A stretch of 64,000 nt of DNA from Pediococcus inopinatus (GTDB taxonomy: Bacteria; Bacillota; Bacilli; Lactobacillales; Lactobacillaceae): contig NZ_CP019981.1 in assembly GCF_002982135.1 (NCBI RefSeq), positions 558,001 to 622,000 of the forward strand, written 5' to 3'. Below are positions 1 through 7,324 of the stretch, one piece after another (position 1 is the first letter of the stretch; each line of letters opens with the position of its first letter). The position numbers were made by a program, and so were the translations under genes. The notes under the pieces were generated by a model. It searched no databases, was not told where the DNA came from, and saw only the letters and a list, made by a program, of their open reading frames with translations.

Positions 1-342
1 TATGACATTGAGAAAAACAGCCTTAACTTTGTAAACGAACTATTTGATATCTTAAAAAAGTTTCCAGAACACCAAGAATTATTGAATAGAGTGGTAATTA
101 ATTCTTGGGTGGGAGACTCAATCATGATTTGCAGATATCAATTTAATAAGGAAAAACTTGTAAATTTCAAAAAAAATATACATCAGAAATATTCGTTTAG
201 TGAGATTTTTTCTTTGCGTTTAGGATTAAAAAAGGACATTTTAAAGATGCTTCTTTTGATAAACGCATATCAGATAGTTTTGTTATTACTCCATTCAAAC
301 AAGAAAATTAGCGTACCAAGCAAATCATTTATGAAGATATAA
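1..342 (+). CDS. glycosyltransferase, C-terminal part (5' end outside window)
   Basis: The reading frame is open from the first base to the TAA at 340-342, so this is the last 113 codons of a gene that starts before the window; the TTG at 82 is not needed as a start. The tail contains a WVGDSIMICRYQFN stretch and a basic, then hydrophobic C-terminus, which resembles the end of family-2 glycosyltransferases of exopolysaccharide clusters. The assignment rests mostly on context, because a flippase and an LCP transferase follow. The catalytic domain is not visible, so donor and acceptor sugars cannot be inferred. It could also be another polysaccharide-locus enzyme. Confidence 0.4.
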   Translation, partial: YDIEKNSLNFVNELFDILKKFPEHQELLNRVVINSWVGDSIMICRYQFNKEKLVNFKKNIHQKYSFSEIFSLRLGLKKDILKMLLLINAYQIVLLLLHSNKKISVPSKSFMKI

Positions 343-351
343 TAGAAAGAA

Positions 352-477
352 ATGTTTCATTTTGCACTAAGAAAGGCAAGTACACAACAATTAAGGGAGT
401 ATACGCCAAAAGTTATAGACTCAGGACAAGAACCTGTTTTGGTTATAAAAAATTGGCCAAAAACTGCACATAAATAA
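352..477 (+). pseudogene. short ORF, probable remnant of a polysaccharide-locus gene
   Basis: This is a 41-codon ATG-to-TAA frame, in the same frame as the preceding gene but separated from it by two stops (TAA TAG at 340-345). No convincing Shine-Dalgarno sequence precedes the ATG. The peptide (ends VIKNWPKTAHK) looks protein-like but is too short to place in a family. It lies between a glycosyltransferase tail and a flippase, a usual place for decayed genes in EPS clusters. It may also be a chance frame. The remaining sequence up to 585 is AT-rich with nothing else recognisable. Confidence 0.2.
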
Positions 478-585
478 GAACTTATTACGAATTATATTGA
501 AATTTAGGTGCTTATCTTTAAAAATTTTAAGTTTGTAGAATCATATCAGGATAACCTCACACTTTTTAGATGATAATAAAGGAAA

Positions 586-2016
586 ATGTTTTCTATGAAA
601 ATAATAAAAAATTTCATTTACAATGCTTCTTACCAATTATTTGCACTGATAGTTCCATTAGCTACGACTCCCTATATTTCGCGTGTCTTAGGTAGTGAAG
701 GAGTTGGAACTAATGCTTATACAAATTCTATTATTCAATATTTCGTTCTGTTCGGTAGTATTGGTATTAGTACATATGGCAACAGGCAGATAGCATATCA
801 AAGAAACAATAAAGTTGAATTAAGTCAGACTTTTTGGGAAATTAGTATTCTGAGATTTTTTACGATTGGTGCGGCTTATATAGCTTTTCTGATCTATCTT
901 TCGTTCGTCAGTAGATTCAAAATTTATTTTATTGGGCAGTCATTTCAAATAATTGCGGCAGCATTGGATATCTCATGGCTTTTTATGGGGTTAGAAGACT
1001 TTAAAAAAACTGTTACTAGAAATATAATTGTCAAGCTGGTATCTGTAATTTGTATATTTGCATTAGTGAAGAGTCCAAGTGATTTGAGCATGTATATACT
1101 TATACTAAGTCTTTCAACTTTGCTTGGTAACTTGTCATTGTGGGGGTATGTACGCCATGCAATTATTAAGCCTAATTTAAAACGATTTCACATATTGAGG
1201 CATTTGTCGCCATCAATTTCATTGTTTATTCCACAGATTGCCATCCAAATTTATTTGGTATTGAACAAAACAATGTTAGGAAATATTTCAGGAGTTAAGG
1301 CAGCTGGATGTTTTGATAATGCGGATAAAATAGTAAAAATAGTTTTAACAGTTGTTACTTCACTTGGTACTGTTATGATGCCAAGAATGGCAAGCGTATT
1401 TGCAAACAAAGAATATAAAAAGCTTGAGCATTATTTATATATGTCTGGTGATTTTACCAATTTTCTTTCGGTTCCTCTTGCGTTCGGTTTGGCAGGTATT
1501 GCACCCAGATTTGCTCCATGGTTTATGGGAAAAGAATTTGCAATTACAGGCGAACTTATTTCTGTAGAATCAATAGTTATTTTTTTAATTGCTTGGGGAA
1601 CGTTAATTGGAGTGCAATATTTAATTCCTACTAATCAAGTAAAAAAATATACGTGGGCTGTTAGCGCAAGTGCAGTAGTTAATTTGATTTTGAATGTACC
1701 TTTAATTTATATGTATGGGGTCGTGGGCGCTACTATTGCAACTGTTGTCTCTGAAATAACATCAACTGGACTACAGCTTTATTTTATTCGAAACCAAATT
1801 AATTTGAAAAATATGTTTCATGGATTTTGGAAGTACTTGATAGCCGGCTTACTGATGTTTGTCGTGGTAAGGTACATAAACAATAATATGCGTATGTCGA
1901 TTATAGGGCTGGGTGTTCAGATTTGTAGTGGAGTTATAATTTATTTTGGTATAACACTTTTATTGAGAGCTCCTTTTGTCAACACCATTACTAAGTTTGT
2001 AAAACATGAGTTGTAA
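586..2016 (+). CDS. oligosaccharide flippase, Wzx/RfbX type
   Basis: The 476-residue, very hydrophobic protein has the N-terminus typical of polysaccharide flippases of the MATE/MVF superfamily (KNFIYNASYQLFALIVPLAT, then PYISRVLGSEGVG) and about 12-14 predicted membrane helices. Family members move undecaprenyl-diphosphate-linked repeat units across the cytoplasmic membrane before polymerisation. Its place between a glycosyltransferase tail and an LCP transferase fits an exopolysaccharide or capsule locus. Two starts are possible. ATG 586 is only 3 nt from the AAAGG at 578-582. The in-frame ATG at 595 is 12 nt away and gives MKIIKN, which is more usual for the family. Base composition is notably AT-rich, as in other EPS genes. 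An 11-bp inverted repeat (GTTTGTAAAAC at 1995, GTTTTACAAAC at 2048) straddles the stop. Confidence 0.85.
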   Translation: MFSMKIIKNFIYNASYQLFALIVPLATTPYISRVLGSEGVGTNAYTNSIIQYFVLFGSIGISTYGNRQIAYQRNNKVELSQTFWEISILRFFTIGAAYIAFLIYLSFVSRFKIYFIGQSFQIIAAALDISWLFMGLEDFKKTVTRNIIVKLVSVICIFALVKSPSDLSMYILILSLSTLLGNLSLWGYVRHAIIKPNLKRFHILRHLSPSISLFIPQIAIQIYLVLNKTMLGNISGVKAAGCFDNADKIVKIVLTVVTSLGTVMMPRMASVFANKEYKKLEHYLYMSGDFTNFLSVPLAFGLAGIAPRFAPWFMGKEFAITGELISVESIVIFLIAWGTLIGVQYLIPTNQVKKYTWAVSASAVVNLILNVPLIYMYGVVGATIATVVSEITSTGLQLYFIRNQINLKNMFHGFWKYLIAGLLMFVVVRYINNNMRMSIIGLGVQICSGVIIYFGITLLLRAPFVNTITKFVKHEL

Positions 2017-2168
2017 AATCCGCAAATGTAGCAAGTAATGAATAGACGTTTTACAAACTGAGTAAGTACTACACATATTTTTATACAAAGGTTAAGTTTG
2101 TGAAGATTTAATGAATTTTACGATGAAGTAGCATACAATGATAATAGTTAATTTTCAGGAGGCGTGGC

Positions 2169-3206
2169 ATGAGACATGAACATGAACCTAAACAAAGAAA
2201 GCATACAGTAAGAAACGTGATTTTGACGGTTATTTTGGTTTTGTTGGTTTCAGTGGGGGCATATGCAGCACGGAAATACTACAATATCAAACATGCGGTT
2301 GATAATACGTATCAAAGTGCTGGGATCAAGAAAAACCGGAATGCAAATGCTGTGATTCAGGCTAAAAGCCCCATTTCGATCTTAATTATGGGGACTGATA
2401 CGGGTGCGTTGGGACGTTCTTACAAAGGACGGACAGATACGATGATGTTGATTACGTTGAATCCTAAGAAGGATAAAACAACGATCACAAGTATTCCTCG
2501 TGATACCGGTGTAACCATTCCAGGATACGAGAGTGAATCCCCATCGAAGATCAATGCAGCTTATGCGTTTGGAAGCTCTGGTACCGCCATTAAGACGGTT
2601 CAAGAGATGCTGAATGTGCCGATTGATTTCTATGCGGTCATGAACATGGGTGGCATGGAAAAAGTAGTCAACGCGGTTGGTGGTGTAACAATCACACCTA
2701 CGTTGAGTTTCTCTTATGATGGCTATACTTTCACCAAGGGGCAGTCTACTAAGATGAACGGTAAGAAGGCTCTGGCCTATTCACGAATGCGTTATAGTGA
2801 TCCTGATGGGGATTATGGGAGACAAACGCGTCAACGCGAAGTGATTATGGCGATTATGAGTAAGGCTGGATCAATATCAAGTTTGCTTAATAAGGACTTC
2901 TTGGATTCAGTCTCATCCCAAATGAAGACAGATTTGACGTTTAGTGACTTATCAGCGATTGCGCAGAACTATCTTGGCGCACGTAAGTCAGTTTCACAGA
3001 CTCATTTACAAGGAACTGGTCAGACGGTTAATGGTCAGAGTATGGAGCTGATGGCTAAGAGTGAGTTACAGCGTGTGACGAACCTTAACCGAAAGAACCT
3101 TGGCTTGGATCATGCAACAACTGGGAATATTGCATTGAGTGTGTCCGATGCTAGTTCCAGTTCTGATAGTAGTGTGCAGAGTGCTAATGTGAATGCAGGA
3201 AATTAA
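2169..3206 (+). CDS. LytR-CpsA-Psr (LCP) family cell-wall polymer ligase
   Basis: LCP proteins transfer undecaprenyl-pyrophosphate-linked glycopolymers (teichoic acid, capsule) onto peptidoglycan outside the membrane. Seen here: a short basic cytoplasmic N-terminus, one membrane anchor at about residues 18-34, then the LCP domain with ILIMGTDTG, the arginine-rich GRTDTMMLI segment, SIPRDTGVTIPG, KINAAYAFG and AYSRMRYSDPDGDYGRQTRQ, all family signatures. The tail is Ser/Asn-rich (DASSSSDSSVQSANV) and probably lies in the wall. Length 345 residues is normal. The start is fixed by a strong AGGAGG about 6 nt upstream. It has its own intergenic region after the flippase, with a possible GATAAT -10 near 2142, so it may be a separate unit. 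Its terminator is split by the ISL3 insertion just downstream. Confidence 0.93.
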   Translation: MRHEHEPKQRKHTVRNVILTVILVLLVSVGAYAARKYYNIKHAVDNTYQSAGIKKNRNANAVIQAKSPISILIMGTDTGALGRSYKGRTDTMMLITLNPKKDKTTITSIPRDTGVTIPGYESESPSKINAAYAFGSSGTAIKTVQEMLNVPIDFYAVMNMGGMEKVVNAVGGVTITPTLSFSYDGYTFTKGQSTKMNGKKALAYSRMRYSDPDGDYGRQTRQREVIMAIMSKAGSISSLLNKDFLDSVSSQMKTDLTFSDLSAIAQNYLGARKSVSQTHLQGTGQTVNGQSMELMAKSELQRVTNLNRKNLGLDHATTGNIALSVSDASSSSDSSVQSANVNAGN

Positions 3207-3213
3207 AAAAACT

Positions 3214-3243
3214 AAAAAGACATTTGAATTCTAAAATTCAAAT
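3214..3243. terminator. left arm of an IS-disrupted terminator
   Basis: AAAAAGACATTTGAAT (3214-3229), then a 6-nt loop, then ATTCAAAT (3236-3243), which is the 8-bp target duplication. Removing the IS and one target copy restores a perfect bidirectional hairpin whose right arm continues at 4694-4709 (ATTCAAATGTCTTTTT). The left remnant still forms an 8-bp stem but has lost its T tract. Confidence 0.8.
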
Positions 3244-3281
3244 GGGTCTCTGTCAAATCGTATTGGTGGAGATTTTGAACG

Positions 3282-3310
3282 GCACATTCACTTCGGTGAA
3301 TGTGCTTTTT
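3282..3310 (+). terminator. terminator inside the ISL3 left end
   Basis: A perfect 10-bp stem GCACATTCAC / GTGAATGTGC closes a TTCG tetraloop and is followed by TTTTT. It faces plus, so it stops transcripts arriving from the LCP gene before they run antisense through the transposase. Confidence 0.8.
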
Positions 3311-3312
3311 GT

Positions 3313-4554
3313 TTACTCATGAATTAAACTAATCCGGATAAAGAAGTTGTCAATATTTCGAAAACCAAAACAGTTACGCTTTAATGCCTTGATTTTACGA
3401 TTAAGTCCTTCAATTGGACCGTTGGAAAATGGATAACGACAACTGTTTAGAAGGGCTGAACCATTTTTGATAAACGTGTTGATCGTTATGTCCATTTGAT
3501 TACTAGTGGGTTGGTAGTTAGTAAGTAAGGATTGGAACGCATTAGCATCCTTTTGGTGTATGGCACTTAAGATACCTTGATAGGTTTGATACACAGATCT
3601 AAATCTGGGAAAAGCGTCTAGAGCTAAATCAATGGCGTTTTGTTGCGTCATATACTCGTTAATTCCGCGTAAATAAACAGCCTTAGAATCATTAACTTTT
3701 ATTTCATCAAGATGAAATAAACGCCATTGAGATTTTAAAATATGATAAATTCGTGAATGCTTATCTTGGATAGTACGAATGGTCTGCGTGCGTTCATTAT
3801 CTAAGGCACGCCCAGCCAGTTGAATAATATGGAAACGATCGATAATCGTGGCCGCATTGGGAAATAAGCGATGAATGAAGCTGCCATATTCAGCATTCAT
3901 GTCAATCGTCACTGATTGAACTTGGGCACGTTCTTGAACCGAAAAACGAGCTTCAAAGTAGTCAATGATATCTTTACTTAGCCGATCTTTTAAAGTAACA
4001 ATTCGGCGATGACTAATGGCATCGCAACAATTAAAGGACATCCAGTGATTACAGGAACGAAATTCATCAAAGCAAAGATTCTCTGGGAGATGTTTAACAC
4101 GATAGGCTAAGTGAATATTGGCATTTAGGATTCGTTGAACACTGCTTGGCGAAATTCCACAAAGTTTAGCAATTTCTTTACTCGTCAACATATCGCGTGC
4201 CAAAACGATCACTTGATGTTTGATATTATGTGTGAAAGTTTCGTTACGATTAACCAACTTAGTTTTAGCACCACAGGTTTTTGAACAATCTTTACATTGG
4301 TATCTTTGACGTTTTAAATGCATTTCGTAACGACCACCGGATAAGGTTCCTAAACGCAGGTGACTCATGTGAGTTCCGTTTTTAATTAAGCTTTTATGGC
4401 CACAATGTGGGCACTTTAAAAGTTGATAAGACAAAGTTGCATGGACGACATGAATACGTTGGTTTGTGGAACACCGTTCTTTAGAAATACCAGTGACAAT
4501 TAAGTTTGGGTCTGTTATTTCGAATAAGCATAAGATAGAATTAGTTAGGGACAT
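3313..4554 (-). CDS. ISL3-family transposase
   Basis: The 413-residue protein starts with an N-terminal zinc-ribbon region (CPHCGHKS and CKDCSKTC, about residues 48-95). A helix-turn-helix segment follows (SKEIAKLCGISPSSVQRIL), then the DDE domain with FDEFRS, TIDMNAEY, IIDRFHIIQ and the C-terminal NGPIEGLNRKIKALKRNCFGFRN. These are all hallmarks of ISL3 transposases. It cuts and pastes the element by DDE chemistry. Length is close to full family size and no frameshift is seen. It differs clearly from the second ISL3 transposase at 59607-60890, so the two elements are not recent copies of each other. Confidence 0.95.
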   Translation of the reverse strand: MSLTNSILCLFEITDPNLIVTGISKERCSTNQRIHVVHATLSYQLLKCPHCGHKSLIKNGTHMSHLRLGTLSGGRYEMHLKRQRYQCKDCSKTCGAKTKLVNRNETFTHNIKHQVIVLARDMLTSKEIAKLCGISPSSVQRILNANIHLAYRVKHLPENLCFDEFRSCNHWMSFNCCDAISHRRIVTLKDRLSKDIIDYFEARFSVQERAQVQSVTIDMNAEYGSFIHRLFPNAATIIDRFHIIQLAGRALDNERTQTIRTIQDKHSRIYHILKSQWRLFHLDEIKVNDSKAVYLRGINEYMTQQNAIDLALDAFPRFRSVYQTYQGILSAIHQKDANAFQSLLTNYQPTSNQMDITINTFIKNGSALLNSCRYPFSNGPIEGLNRKIKALKRNCFGFRNIDNFFIRISLIHE

Positions 4555-4693
4555 CTGAATTTACTCTTTTCGATTTGTTTTGGCGATTAAATCGTAGCAC
4601 AAAGAGGACAGATGTCCTTTTTTATTTTTCTGATTTTCAAAACAGACAAAAAACCGGTATTAGTTATTCACCAATACCAGAAAGTGTAGACCC

Positions 4694-4709
4694 ATTCAAA
4701 TGTCTTTTT
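4694..4709. terminator. right arm of the IS-disrupted terminator
   Basis: ATTCAAAT (target duplication) followed by GTCTTTTT. It pairs with 3214-3229 on the other side of the IS. With 1450 bp between the arms it can no longer act as a normal terminator. Confidence 0.75.
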
Positions 4710-4765
4710 GAAATTATATAACTAAAAGTCAATATTTTATTGAACTAAGAAATGGAGAAGGTCAA

Positions 4766-5476
4766 ATGGACAATAATGAAGGCTATCTAAATTTATTTAA
4801 GAATCCAACAATATTAAAGCCGGGCCAACAAATGGTTGTAAAGTTTGTATTGCCGGAATATGTGAAAGATTTATTAAGCGGGAAAATATATATGCGACAG
4901 TTAAAGTTCTTTAAAGGGCTTGAAGATGAGCAACGGGGTGATAAACACGAAGGAACCTGGCGACAGTCTTTTTCGGATGGAGAAATTAAAATGGAGTCAA
5001 GCATATCATATAAATTTGTTGATGAAATTCAAATTGCTTGTTTTACTTTATTAGATAAAGAAAGAGATTTCTATAAATTGAATGATAGTTGGTATATGCT
5101 GAAGCCAAACGCAGCAAAGAATTTAGAAAAAATAAGAGAAAAAAGAGATGCTGTATTTTATGATGCTAACGACTTTCTTCAATCGCTGGTTCAAACAAAT
5201 AAAAATAATCCAGATTTTACTTGGTCAATGATAGAGTACACAAATTGTATGCAAAAAGCTGTAAATAATGAGTTTAGAATGCAGCATATCGAAGGCCAAG
5301 CTTTTATAAAAGATAGCTTTTTTGCAAACCAACGTGAATTAAGGTTAATGAAGATTGAATCAAATAAAAAGGATTCAACAAATATTCAATTACTTGGTCC
5401 ACGAAAGTATAGGCATTTTGCAGGTTCCGCTTTGAATTTGAGAAAATTAAAAATTAGTGCAGAAATGTTTGCATAA
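4766..5476 (+). CDS. orphan protein of unknown function (IYM-F-GDxxEG family)
   Basis: The 236-residue soluble protein has no signal peptide or membrane segment. The most conserved-looking part is residues 25-63: VVKFVLPEYVKDLLSGKIYM, then FFKGLEDEQRGDKHEG. I have an impression of similar openings in small proteins of Firmicute phages and genomic islands, but no function I can name. The ordering of motifs vaguely recalls ADP-ribosyltransferase-fold proteins such as DarT, which is speculation. It starts at an ATG preceded by GGAGAAGG. It stands alone between an IS and a convergent vanZ-like gene and shows AT-rich codon use like the EPS locus upstream, consistent with acquired DNA. It is not inside the IS, because it lies beyond the target duplication. 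Confidence 0.7.
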   Translation: MDNNEGYLNLFKNPTILKPGQQMVVKFVLPEYVKDLLSGKIYMRQLKFFKGLEDEQRGDKHEGTWRQSFSDGEIKMESSISYKFVDEIQIACFTLLDKERDFYKLNDSWYMLKPNAAKNLEKIREKRDAVFYDANDFLQSLVQTNKNNPDFTWSMIEYTNCMQKAVNNEFRMQHIEGQAFIKDSFFANQRELRLMKIESNKKDSTNIQLLGPRKYRHFAGSALNLRKLKISAEMFA

Positions 5477-5535
5477 ACGGTGACAAGAATTTTGTCGTAG
5501 ATTATTTAAGACTATCCCTTTAATTGAATAAATAC

Positions 5536-5577
5536 AAAAACGACCTCAGAATTTACTTTTCTGAAGGTCGTTTTTTT
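5536..5577. terminator. bidirectional terminator between convergent genes
   Basis: The stem AACGACCTCAGAA / TTCTGAAGGTCGTT has one bulged base, with a T run after it on plus and an A run before it. It overlaps the last codons of the minus-strand vanZ-like gene. Confidence 0.75.
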
Positions 5578-6088
5578 CGGTTTTTAAGAATAAATTGAAA
5601 GGGGACATCAAGTAGAAGCCAATTACCACACCAGCGGCATTGTGGATCACATCCATTATGTCAACAGTTCGGTTGAGGTGAACGACTTGATCTAATGCAA
5701 ATTGGCCGCCTTCGTTAAATAGGGCGAAACCTAAAGCGATGAGCAGGACCTCAATTAGCAGTGGGCGATCCTTGTGGCCAAAGATATAGAGATAGACACC
5801 CATTGGGACGGTCATCACGATGTTTAACATGCCTTGCATGCCATAATCCTGATAAGGGGTCATAATGACCTTAGCGTAGCCAATATGGATTGCGTGTGAG
5901 TATAATTCAGAGCCAAAGGAGTAGACGCCCGGGGTAAAGATTAAGTAGAACACGCTGATAGCGTAAACGATAAAACTGAGGCGCACAATTCCAGCAGTTA
6001 TAGAAGGTTTCTGCTTGAGATTTTGTAAATTATAGATTGCGACCAGCATTGAAATTATTACAAACGGCACGTATTTCAGAATCGTCAC
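5546..6088 (-). CDS. VanZ-like family membrane protein
   Basis: The protein has about 180 residues and five predicted membrane helices. The VanZ-like signature runs TPYQDYGMQGMLNIVMTVPMG, then NEGGQFAL...RTVDIMDVIHNAAGVVIGF. VanZ gives low-level teicoplanin resistance in enterococci, but the wider family is mostly uncharacterised, so no resistance claim is made. The GTG at 6088 is the better start: it has GGGAGGTGG just upstream on the minus strand, whereas the longer frame from a TTG at 6103 would put that ribosome site inside the gene. Transcribed alone, convergent with the orphan gene at 4766. Confidence 0.85.
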   Translation of the reverse strand: MTILKYVPFVIISMLVAIYNLQNLKQKPSITAGIVRLSFIVYAISVFYLIFTPGVYSFGSELYSHAIHIGYAKVIMTPYQDYGMQGMLNIVMTVPMGVYLYIFGHKDRPLLIEVLLIALGFALFNEGGQFALDQVVHLNRTVDIMDVIHNAAGVVIGFYLMSPFNLFLKTEKNDLQKSKF

Positions 6089-6222
6089 TTGACCACCTCC
6101 CAAAATTAATTAATGTTTCCATTGTATCGCAAATATTCTTTGAAGGAAACCCATAAGTACGCGGCTTTTCGTTAACTTTTTCTTAAGGCCTTCGAAGTTC
6201 CTTAAACTTTTAAAAAAAGGTA

Positions 6223-6251
6223 TTGCAATCAAATCTGGAATGCTATATGAT
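6223..6251 (+). promoter_or_regulatory. sigma-A promoter
   Basis: TTGCAA (6223-6228), 17-bp spacer, TATGAT (6246-6251), located 45 nt before the ribosome site of the secreted protein at 6303. Confidence 0.65.
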
Positions 6252-6302
6252 GAACCTGTAAAGAGATTGTAATATTAATGTAACATTTTGGAGGCGGTTT
6301 TG

Positions 6303-6758
6303 ATGAAAAAAGTAATGCGATTTTTATTAATAGTAAGTATGGCGATGGGTTTGTTTTTAGTAACAAATAATACGACAAGTCAGGCCGCTTCTAGAAGATC
6401 TGTTCCAGTTGCAATGCGCGGGAATTGGTACTTAACTAAACGGACTGGTTTAAATATTAAAAAGAGTTCAATGGTGGGTTTGAATCATACCGTTATGGAG
6501 AGAACATATGGTAAAAATATGGTCTTTAAATATTACTACAAAGGCAGCTACTCATTATCTGACAAACGTTGGGGATTCGGATTCTTTTTCAAACTAGTCA
6601 CCGTCCGTGGTAAGAACGGTAGAAACTACAAAGCACTTGCGATGTGGGGCCAAGGTCCTGAAGCGCAACTCTATTACAAGAAGCTCAATAAGAATGAACG
6701 CCACAGTTTATCATGGAAGAAAACGATTAAATTAATGAACGGTCAAAAGAGTTTCTAG
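6303..6758 (+). CDS. small secreted protein, unknown function
   Basis: The 151-residue protein has a clear signal peptide: KK-basic start, hydrophobic core (MRFLLIVSMAMGLFLV) and a likely AxA cleavage at SQAA near residue 29. The mature part is basic and rich in Trp, Tyr and Lys (MRGNWYLTKRTG, MWGQGPEAQLYYKKL), a composition seen in short secreted proteins of lactobacilli. I do not recognise a domain. The start is the ATG at 6303, with TTGGAGGCGG about 6 nt upstream; a longer frame from the TTG at 6288 would bury that site. It has its own promoter at 6223. Confidence 0.8.
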   Translation: MKKVMRFLLIVSMAMGLFLVTNNTTSQAASRRSVPVAMRGNWYLTKRTGLNIKKSSMVGLNHTVMERTYGKNMVFKYYYKGSYSLSDKRWGFGFFFKLVTVRGKNGRNYKALAMWGQGPEAQLYYKKLNKNERHSLSWKKTIKLMNGQKSF

Positions 6759-6766
6759 CGTCTGGC

Positions 6767-6795
6767 TTTACCTATCGGGCAAAAGGCTTTATAAT
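6767..6795 (+). promoter_or_regulatory. sigma-A promoter of the DUF2187 gene
   Basis: TTTACC (6767-6772), 17-bp spacer, TATAAT (6790-6795), starting 9 nt after the previous stop codon. Confidence 0.6.
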
Positions 6796-6827
6796 GTGAA
6801 GATACGCCCTAGGAAAGGATGTTAGTC

Positions 6828-7106
6828 ATGGCAGAAAAAAAAGTAGAAAAAAAGATCGATAAAAGAGTTCCAAAAGAAGAAGAAGAAGTTGAACCCAAAC
6901 CATTTGATATTGGTGATCGAGTTCACGTTAAAAAAACTGCCTTACTCCCAACCGGTTTTGATGGCCAAGTAGGTAAGGTTTACGAAAATTCAATTTTGAT
7001 TGATATTGATGCAGACAGTGTTGCAGAAGCTCGCAGCGAAGAATTACATGATCTTCACGGTCGTGTGATTGTCCGTTTCGCAGAAGCAACCAAGCTTGAA
7101 GCCTAA
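6828..7106 (+). CDS. DUF2187-type small protein (KOW-like)
   Basis: The 92-residue cytoplasmic protein has a highly charged N-terminal tail (EKKVEKKIDKRVPKEEEEVE). A compact beta-rich domain follows, FDIGDRVHVKK...GFDGQVGKVYENSILIDI, which resembles DUF2187/YkvS-like proteins and KOW-type barrels. Function is unknown. ATG 6828 is chosen because AGGAAAGGA lies about 8 nt upstream; the earlier in-frame ATG at 6819 overlaps that ribosome site. Monocistronic, with its own promoter and a terminator at 7122-7158. Confidence 0.8.
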   Translation: MAEKKVEKKIDKRVPKEEEEVEPKPFDIGDRVHVKKTALLPTGFDGQVGKVYENSILIDIDADSVAEARSEELHDLHGRVIVRFAEATKLEA

Positions 7107-7121
7107 TAAGATATAAATACG

Positions 7122-7158
7122 AAAGCAATGATATTGAAAAATATCGCTGTTTTTTTTT
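7122..7158 (+). terminator. Rho-independent terminator
   Basis: An imperfect hairpin (AGC..GATATT / AATATCGCT) is followed by a run of nine T, 15 nt after the DUF2187 gene. Confidence 0.6.
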
Positions 7159-7229
7159 CGGCTAAATTTAATTTTCCTCATAAAAATCACAGTTTAACGG
7201 TACTATTTAATCTTAATTTAATTTTGAAG

Positions 7230-7258
7230 TTGACAGAACACCTCCTATGAGCTATATT
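7230..7258 (+). promoter_or_regulatory. promoter of the OppA-like gene
   Basis: Consensus TTGACA (7230-7235), 17-bp spacer, TATATT (7253-7258), 67 nt before the start codon. Confidence 0.75.
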
Positions 7259-7324
7259 TGTTATTAAATTATAATTAGATTTTTTCTCATAATCAGTTTT
7301 AAAACATAGGGAGTTGGAGAATTT

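Larger units (their letters stand above)
3244..4693 (-). mobile_element. ISL3-family insertion sequence, 1450 bp, with 8-bp target duplication
   Basis: The ends begin GGGTCT on both sides and share an imperfect inverted repeat whose clearest core is GTATTGGTG. The flanking direct repeat ATTCAAAT (3236-3243 and 4694-4701) is 8 bp, the length expected for ISL3. A single intact transposase lies on the minus strand, so the element is probably functional. Near its left end it carries a plus-strand terminator (3282-3310). It landed in the 3' arm of the terminator of the LCP gene. Confidence 0.93.

Noticed and set aside
1995..2058. 11-bp inverted repeat around the flippase stop as a terminator
   Set aside because: The loop is over 40 nt and there is no T run, so it is mentioned only in the gene entry.
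4766..5476. Orphan gene as a passenger gene of the ISL3 element
   Set aside because: The element ends at 4693 with its target duplication; the gene lies outside.
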